A DNA stretch of 31,044 nt from an uncultured Lachnospiraceae bacterium. GTDB taxonomy: Bacteria; Bacillota; Clostridia; Lachnospirales; Lachnospiraceae. Each line of letters begins with the position of its first letter. Position 1 is the stretch's first letter. The translations under genes and the position numbers were made by a program. Positions 25,484 through 31,044 of the stretch are shown here, one piece after another. The DNA lies in assembly GCA_910577735.1 (NCBI GenBank), contig CAJTOO010000032.1, forward strand, positions 1-31,044, read 5' to 3'. The notes beneath the pieces are model-generated. The model did not search any database, was not told the origin of the DNA, and saw only the letters and a program-made list of their open reading frames with translations.

Positions 25484-27742
25484 CTACTTTAGCCTCGCAG
25501 AAAAAGCCCACGCAAATAGAAAAAATAAAGCCGGTATGAGCACAAACGGCAGGAGTGTCCCCATCACACTGAAACCCGAATGGAAATCCCCGATTCCGAA
25601 TGACCGGAACACCTCCCCAATCATCCCGTCAGCAGTCAGGGCAGAGAGCAGAATCCCTGCTGCCGTCCCTGCCGCTGCCACAATCAGAAAACGCAAGGCA
25701 AAAGACCGTCTCAGCCTTACCGTGGATAACCCCATACTTTTATAGACAGCCATGTTTCCCGTCTCTGCCTGCAGCAGCTTTCCGGAAATGAGCGCCACCG
25801 ATACAAGGATAAACACTGCAGCAATCACATAAAGCGCCAAAATCAAAATGTGCATCAAAAAGACGATTCCGTTAAGCCCCGACCAGCTGTTGGTATGAAC
25901 TGAGGTCCCACGGTAATGCTCCTGTAAATAACCCATTGCAAAGTCCCGCATATTCCCATTTTCCAAAATGTAGTGGTAACACCAGATAAAACCGGTAATA
26001 TCGCCTATTGGGGAATAACCCTCCATGCTCATGCCAATATTGCTTCCCATGCCGTTTGCACACTGGTAGATCCCGGACACCTGATAGTCCCCGCTGCGTC
26101 CATTTGCTGCCACCTTCACGGTATCCCCTATGGAAAGCTGCAGTTCATTTGCCACGGTATCCGTAATCAGGATGCTGTCCCCGTCGCAGACACGCCCTCT
26201 TAAGATATGGAACCAGTCTGTATCATTCAGCACATTCGCCTCATATTCCTGCCCGTTAACCGTGACGCTCTCCATGGCCAGTTCATACCTTTCCCGGATA
26301 GGAGAATACCATTCTATGACCCGTTCAATCTCGTCCATCGGCACATCCCGGTTAAAGGGCTGTACCCCCAGATCATGGTCTGCCACGCTGAAGGCGTTCA
26401 TCAACCCCTCCCCGTTTGGCCCCAGCCATGTTCCCATCCGCCCGATCACTGCCAGAAAAACTGCCAGAAAAGCAGCTATCAGAAACAGCGCAATATAATT
26501 CTTCTTTTCAAACCTTAATTCCCGCAGGGCAATATCCCATTCCAGAAACCGCCGGCGGATTGCCGTCCGCACCTTTTTTCTCTCCGCCGTTTCCCGAATG
26601 CTCTCCATGGGTGCAACCGCCAGTATCTTTCCCGTCCGCAGGACCAGGAAAATAGCGAATACCAGAACAAACGCCGTAAGCAGCAGAAAACAGAGCAGAA
26701 AAGGCAGCTTTACAGAAACCAGCATTCCCGTGGAGGTGACCAGCCCCCTGGCCAGCATGTCTGCAATCCTTTCCGCAAACAAAAGCCCAAATAGCATCCC
26801 TATCAGGATAACGCCTCCATAAAGCAGAAAATACACATTCCGGATGTCCTCTCCGGACATCCCCAAGGTCTTTAAGACCGCCATGTCCTTTTTATCCTGT
26901 TCCACCACTGCGGATAAGCTGTGCCCCGTCACAATCATACAGACCAGAAATAAAACTGCAGAAAAGGCACTCAGAAATCCGGCAAGAATATCCTGCAATA
27001 AAAGCATATAGTTTAAAATGGACTCCTGCTGATAGCTAAATTCCGTATAAAGGGATACATCCGTACCTTCCTGTATTGCCTTGTGGAAATCCAGCGCCAA
27101 AAGCGGACTTCCCTGGCTTTGAAAAATATGCAGCATAGCGCCTTCCCGCCCCAGTACATCCGCATCCGCAGCGGTACTGACAATTTCCTGCATGGCGGCA
27201 TAATCATCCCTGCTTACCAGAAAGCTTTTCATGTCAATCATGGAGCTTCCCATGAATCCGTCCGCAAAGTATCCTGCCACGGTCAGGCTGTAAATACCAT
27301 CCTTGCGGGATAACTCAAAGTGAATGCTGTCCCCTGTCTCCACATCAAAAGCAGACTTCATGGCCGGGGAAATGTAAACAGTTCCCGGGACAATTCCCGT
27401 GCCAGTGCCTCCGGAAGTTCCCGCGCCATGGACAGGCAGCTCATTCCCGTGCTCATCAATGAAACGATAAGGAACAGAGCCGTCCGGATATAAAAGCTGC
27501 CCTTCATTATCGGAGTAGCGGCCATTTACCTCATAGCCGGAAAAAATAAGAGGCTGGTATGTCACCCGTTCCACATCCATAATACTTTCGATTTCCTCCG
27601 CCAGACCTTCCCTGACCCCGTTTACCCATATGGTAAGATCTCCAAATCCCAGACGTTCCATCTCTGCCTTTACGGACTGCCTGCCGCTGACATACAGCGT
27701 CAGGGCGGAAAACAGACACAGGGAAAGGACAGCCACAAGCAA
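25484..27742 (-). CDS. FtsX-type ABC transporter permease, nonsense codon near the 5' end
   Basis: About 752 residues from TTG 27742. Two FtsX domains: the first with LFLVCMIVTGHSLSAVVEQD and MAVLKTLGMSGEDIRNVYFL, the second with VFILVSVALISGKLLQAETG and MAVYKSMGLSTVRLR. Large extracytoplasmic loops lie between (MacB-PCD-like). This is the permease of a lipoprotein-release or efflux type. The natural start appears to be ATG 27811, with AAGGAG upstream, 23 bases after the ATPase stop, but codon 16 there is TAG (27764-27766, after MKKCQMLLRAAWRKQ). Beyond it the frame continues ENICGIFLLVAVL without a break. Internal TTG 27742 lacks a ribosome site, so the gene is probably inactive or read at low level. 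Its ATPase partner is also broken. Confidence 0.8.
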   Translation of the reverse strand: MLVAVLSLCLFSALTLYVSGRQSVKAEMERLGFGDLTIWVNGVREGLAEEIESIMDVERVTYQPLIFSGYEVNGRYSDNEGQLLYPDGSVPYRFIDEHGNELPVHGAGTSGGTGTGIVPGTVYISPAMKSAFDVETGDSIHFELSRKDGIYSLTVAGYFADGFMGSSMIDMKSFLVSRDDYAAMQEIVSTAADADVLGREGAMLHIFQSQGSPLLALDFHKAIQEGTDVSLYTEFSYQQESILNYMLLLQDILAGFLSAFSAVLFLVCMIVTGHSLSAVVEQDKKDMAVLKTLGMSGEDIRNVYFLLYGGVILIGMLFGLLFAERIADMLARGLVTSTGMLVSVKLPFLLCFLLLTAFVLVFAIFLVLRTGKILAVAPMESIRETAERKKVRTAIRRRFLEWDIALRELRFEKKNYIALFLIAAFLAVFLAVIGRMGTWLGPNGEGLMNAFSVADHDLGVQPFNRDVPMDEIERVIEWYSPIRERYELAMESVTVNGQEYEANVLNDTDWFHILRGRVCDGDSILITDTVANELQLSIGDTVKVAANGRSGDYQVSGIYQCANGMGSNIGMSMEGYSPIGDITGFIWCYHYILENGNMRDFAMGYLQEHYRGTSVHTNSWSGLNGIVFLMHILILALYVIAAVFILVSVALISGKLLQAETGNMAVYKSMGLSTVRLRRSFALRFLIVAAAGTAAGILLSALTADGMIGEVFRSFGIGDFHSGFSVMGTLLPFVLIPALFFLFAWAFSARLK

Positions 27743-27834
27743 AAAAATTCCGCAAATATTTTCCTATTGCTTTCTCCATGCTGCCCGCAGCAGCATTTGA
27801 CACTTTTTCATATATACTCTACTCCTTGTCTGTC

Positions 27835-28302
27835 CTACCATTGAAAACCCTCCAGCCAAGATGCAAGTTTCTGTTCTCTCTCCCTGTCCTTTCCCTGATA
27901 AGGACTTAACTCCAATTCCCCAACGATGGTGCCGTCCTCCAGATACAGGATACGGTTTCCGCGCAGGGCGGCCTCCCTGTCATGGGTCACCAGCAGAATG
28001 GACTGCCCCTGAGCATAAAGCGATGTCAGAAGATCCAGAACTTCTTCTGTATTTGCCTTGTTCAAAGCTCCCGTCGGTTCGTCCGCAAACAAAATCCTGG
28101 GGGCTGCAATAACAGCCCTTGCCACAGCCGCCCGCTGCGCCTCCCCGCCGGAAACCTGTGCAGGCAGTCTGTCTTTTGCCTTTTCCAGACCCATTTGACG
28201 GATTAAGACATCCGTTTTCTCCCAAATCTCCTTTTCAGACATGGAACCACAAATCAAACCTGCCATGCGTATATTTTCTTCCAACGTCAGACTGCTGACC
28301 AA
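27835..28302 (-). pseudogene. ABC transporter ATP-binding protein, 5' part cut off
   Basis: The remaining 155 residues start at LVSSLTLEENIRM and hold the Q-loop to C-terminus: signature VSGGEAQRAAVARAV, Walker B RILFADEPTGAL and the H-loop LLVTHDREA. The Walker A half (about 70 residues) is missing. The break coincides with the start of a serine-recombinase element at about 28303. It was the ATPase of the FtsX-type permease next to it (MacB/LolD type). It cannot bind ATP as it stands. Confidence 0.85.
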
Positions 28303-30362
28303 ACGGATAACTACAATAAGGGTTGAGAGAAGTAGGTATTCTCAAAAAAGGAGGTTACACACCATGAAGAAACAGACAGAGAAAGACAAACTCACAGCCC
28401 TTTACGAAAGATTATCCCATGACGACGAGCGAGCGGGCGAATCCGTAAGCATTGAGAACCAAAAGCGGATATTAGAGGACTACGCAAGGAAAAACGGGTT
28501 TACCAATATCCGGCATTTTACAGATGACGGAATCCGGGGAACGTGGCAACGGTTATCATCAAAGACCAGAGCCGAATCGGGCGTGACGTGGTTGAAGTGG
28601 GGCTATTAAAGCGCACCTTTGACGAGTACCATGTGCGTTTTATCGCCGCCAATGACAACCTTGACACCGCCAACGGCTTTGATATTATGTCTATTTCCGT
28701 GACGTGATAAACGAGTGGTACGTTGCCGACACCAGCCGTAAAATCAAGACCGTTTTCAAGTCAAGAATGGAAAAGGGGTTGCGCTGTTCTGGGAGCGTCT
28801 GCTACGGCTACCGCGCTTCCAAGGAGGAAAAAGGCGAGTGGGTGATTGACGAGGAAGCCGCCGCCGTTGTGCGCCGTATCTTCCAGAGCGTCCTTGCCGG
28901 GGAAACCATAGCCAGCATAGCAAAGGCACTCCGCGCCGAAAAAATCCCTATCCCGTCCGAGCATTGGAAGCGGACAGGCGAGCCAGTCCGGGCGGCGAAA
29001 TACGCCGACCCTTACGCATGGTCAGCCACCACGATCGGCTACATACTGAAACGTCCGGAATACACAGGGCGCAAGGTACTGGGGAAAACCGTATGCGAGA
29101 ACTACAAGACCAAAAGCACCCGCAAGACCGCGCCGGAGGAACAGCACGTTTTTGAGGGCGCAATCCCCGCCATTGTGGACGGGGAAACATGGAGAACGGT
29201 ACAGAAGATACGGGAAACCGTGCGCCGCGCCCCGAAACGGCAGAACGCTCCTAACCGCCTAACCGGGCTTTTGTACTGCGCCGACTGCGGCTCAAAACTC
29301 ACACACCGCTACAACCTTGTGCAAGGGAAATGGATTGAGGACGCTTTTGTCTGCTCCGGCTACCGCCAGCTTACCCATGACTGCACCATGCACTATATCC
29401 CTACGGCGAAGATAGAAGCCGCCATTCTTGCCGTTATCCAGCGTGTGAGCTGGTATGTGCGGCACAATGAAAAGGAGTTTACAGAGCGCGTCCGGGAAGC
29501 GTCCGACCAGAACCAAGAAAAGACCGTCAAGGAGTGCAAGCAGAAAATAAGCAAGGCACAGAAGCGGCACAAAGAGCTTGACGGACTTGTAAAAAAGCTG
29601 TATGAGGGCAACGCCACGGGCAAGATACCCGACAAGCATTTCACCCGGCTGCTGAATGAATATGACGAGGAACAGACCGGGCTGGAAACGTCTATAGCGG
29701 AATGGCAAAGGCAGATTGAGAACTGGAACGCCGACAGGCTGAAAACAGACCAGTTTATCCAGCTTGTGAAACGCTATACCGACTTCTCCGAACTCACAAC
29801 GCCCATGCTCAACGAGTTTATCGAGAAAGTGGTTGTGCATGAGGGCGAGGGGCGGGGGAATGACCGCCGCCAGCGGATAGACATTTATCTGAACTTTATC
29901 GGGGCTTTTGAAGTGCCGGAATATATCGTCACCCCGGCAGAGGTAGAGGAACAACGCCGCCAGCGTGAAGAACAGGCGGCAAAGGAAGCCCGTTCAAAGG
30001 AGCTTCAAAAGGCGCGGTATGAGAAGCGCAAGGCAGAGAAACGGGAATTTACCGCAAGAAAGAAAGCGGGGCTTCTCACCCCGGAGGAATTGGAAGCGGA
30101 GGAAAAACGGCTTGCACATAACCGGGAGTGGCAAAAGGAATGACGGGAGAAACGAAAAGCCAGCGAACCGAAGAAGCCACCTAAACAGAAATCCATAAAG
30201 AAACTTATGGAGATTGAAAAGACCGGGGCAGACCTCACGCCGGAGGAAACGGAACGGCTTGCGGCATACCGCCGGAAGAAAGCCGACCAGCAGAGGACAA
30301 GGCGGGAGGAAAAGAAAAGCGACCAGCTGAAAAAGAAAGTCAGTTAGCGGGGGAAGCCCCGC
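28303..30362 (+). mobile_element. Decayed serine-recombinase element inserted in the ABC gene
   Basis: The ABC ATPase homology stops at about 28303 and a leader with a small inverted repeat (TTGAGA 28323-28328 and TCTCAA 28340-28345) begins, followed by a recombinase with AAAGGAGG. The left end is the recombinase end, as in Tn4451/TndX-type elements. The right end is not clear: the missing front part of the ATPase gene does not reappear before 31044. GCGGGG and CCCCGC (30347-30362) form a short hairpin at the recombinase stop. Only the recombinase survives; no cargo is seen. Confidence 0.6.
28364..30347 (+). pseudogene. Large serine recombinase (TnpX/TndX type), three lesions
   Basis: The start MKKQTEKDKLTALYERLSHD carries the resolvase nucleophile Ser in YERLSHDDE. 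Then come the recombinase domain (from about 28790, GLRCSGSVCYGYR), the zinc-ribbon part (LLYCADCGSKLTH and the paired Cys further on) and a long charged coiled-coil tail. Three breaks are visible. At about 28543 some 55-60 bases of catalytic-domain sequence are missing, and the frame changes. At about 28694 one T is missing from a T run (SIF-RDV expected), giving a second frame change. At 30141-30143 a TGA interrupts the tail, which otherwise runs on for 67 residues (KASEPKKPPKQKSIKKLMEI) to TAG 30345-30347. An active enzyme is not expected. Confidence 0.85.
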
Positions 30363-30381
30363 GCCGGGAGGAACAAAAGAA

Positions 30382-30532
30382 GCATTGTGGAAATGTGCAT
30401 AACTGGCTATGGAATCATGGATAACCCTGTTCACAGCACATGGAAAAGCTAAAGTGCAGCTTTCCCACGTCCTGCAAACAGAGTTACCCACAATTCCAAA
30501 AGACAGCCAGTTATACACATTACCACGAATGC
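30382..30532 (-). repeat. Long imperfect hairpin with DnaA-box-like sites
   Basis: The stretch 30348-30648 has no gene. Arms 30382-30450 and 30458-30532 pair along nearly their full length (one 1-base and one 5-base bulge) around a 7-base loop. Symmetric positions hold TGTGCATAA (30394-30402, reverse TTATGCACA) and TTATACACA (30511-30519), both fitting TTATNCACA. Most mismatches in the stem would be G-T pairs in a minus-strand transcript. Confidence 0.75.
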
Positions 30533-30647
30533 CGACTACGGCGGAATCCCACTCCATTCTTCATATTTCTTTTTTTGTATTATTTGTTTCAATTTGTCGG
30601 ATATAGTGCTAAATTATCCTTAGTTCCCGAAAATTTGTGGTTCTACA

Positions 30648-31040
30648 TTATTCCGCCTTATGGGGGATAGTAGGGGGACATTGCACCTTGAAAGCCTTAT
30701 AAGCCTCGTTCATTTTTTTTGTCGGTTCTGTTGTGATGAACTCATTGTCATATATTATGGCGTGCTGCTCATGGAGATTCATAAACATGGACGCTGTTGT
30801 CAGCGATGTCTTTTTCAATTTGTCTGACATCAGTTTCAGTATGACTGCACTCATAAACGTCATCATCAGATGTCCGCGGAAGGTTGCTTCTGTCTCCACA
30901 TTCAGGGGAAGAATCTTGCCATCCTGCTTGCACAGTTCGAAGATTTTTTCTATCTGATCCCTGGTATAATAAAGCGGCAGCAGGTTCTCCTTCGATATGC
31001 GCCTGGATGAGACCAGCATAAATAGCCCCTGTCCCTGCAT
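30648..31040 (-). pseudogene. IS1634-like transposase, C-terminal part running off the window
   Basis: About 130 residues of a DDE transposase. YYTRDQIEKIFELCKQDGKI is the region of the last catalytic Glu, followed by ETEATFRGHLMMTFMSAVIL, as in IS4/IS1634-type enzymes. The frame stays open to the edge at 31044, so the N-terminal part lies outside. Whether the element is complete cannot be seen. It belongs to the same mobile-DNA patch as the serine recombinase. Confidence 0.65.
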
Positions 31041-31044
31041 AGCA

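Noticed and set aside
30141..30143. TGA in the recombinase tail as selenocysteine
   Set aside because: No SECIS-like hairpin follows directly, the residue is in a charged coiled coil with no redox role, and the gene has other lesions.

Overview
The window looks like a chromosomal segment of an anaerobic, low-to-mid GC Clostridium-type Firmicute, most likely a gut Lachnospiraceae. The grounds are strong GGAGG ribosome binding sites, an HscC-type Hsp70 operon, a CotH/DUF4956/VTC operon, a GHKL kinase, an Fe-S aldo/keto reductase and a Tn4451/TndX-type serine recombinase. Family names come from motif recognition alone; no database search was possible. No rRNA, tRNA or CRISPR array was seen.

Region 1 (1-7300) is mainly surface polysaccharide. 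On the minus strand, rfbD (dTDP-4-dehydrorhamnose reductase), gmd (GDP-mannose 4,6-dehydratase) and a LIC_10190-like polytopic membrane protein supply nucleotide sugars and probably a membrane glycosylation step. At the left edge another polytopic membrane protein has a run of ten G inside its fifth to eighth codons. At this length the frame is off, and 9 or 12 G would turn it on, so it is probably phase variable. Between these lie a small Cys-rich protein coupled to a STAS anti-sigma antagonist, and a head-to-head DJ-1/PfpI and WYL-regulator pair that both appear to have lost their 5' ends.

Region 2 (7400-10700) holds a broken HTH/ATP-binding protein fragment, a small membrane protein, and an MFS exporter with its TetR repressor. 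Two palindromes sit in the tetR promoter and a related one lies before the MFS gene.

Region 3 (10700-18200) holds an operon of a membrane-anchored YD-repeat-like protein, an HscC-like Hsp70 and a membrane-bound J-protein. It is followed by an orphan GHKL sensor kinase with a possible short peptide gene in front of it, and by a two-gene split chromate transporter on the plus strand.

Region 4 (18190-23500) is the most coherent system. A VTC-domain polyphosphate-polymerase-like protein, a DUF4956 membrane protein and a CotH-kinase-like surface protein form one operon, directly downstream of an OmpR-type regulator and its histidine kinase. The same 11-bp-spaced direct repeat precedes a -10 box in front of both transcription units, so the two-component system very likely controls itself and this operon.

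Region 5 (23600-31044) has an Fe-S aldo/keto reductase, a lipoprotein, and an FtsX-type permease with an in-frame stop near its 5' end. Its partner ABC ATPase has been cut by a decayed serine-recombinase element. The recombinase carries an internal deletion, a one-base frameshift and a nonsense codon. Behind it lie a 150-base hairpin with DnaA-box-like sequences and the end of an IS1634-like transposase that runs off the window.
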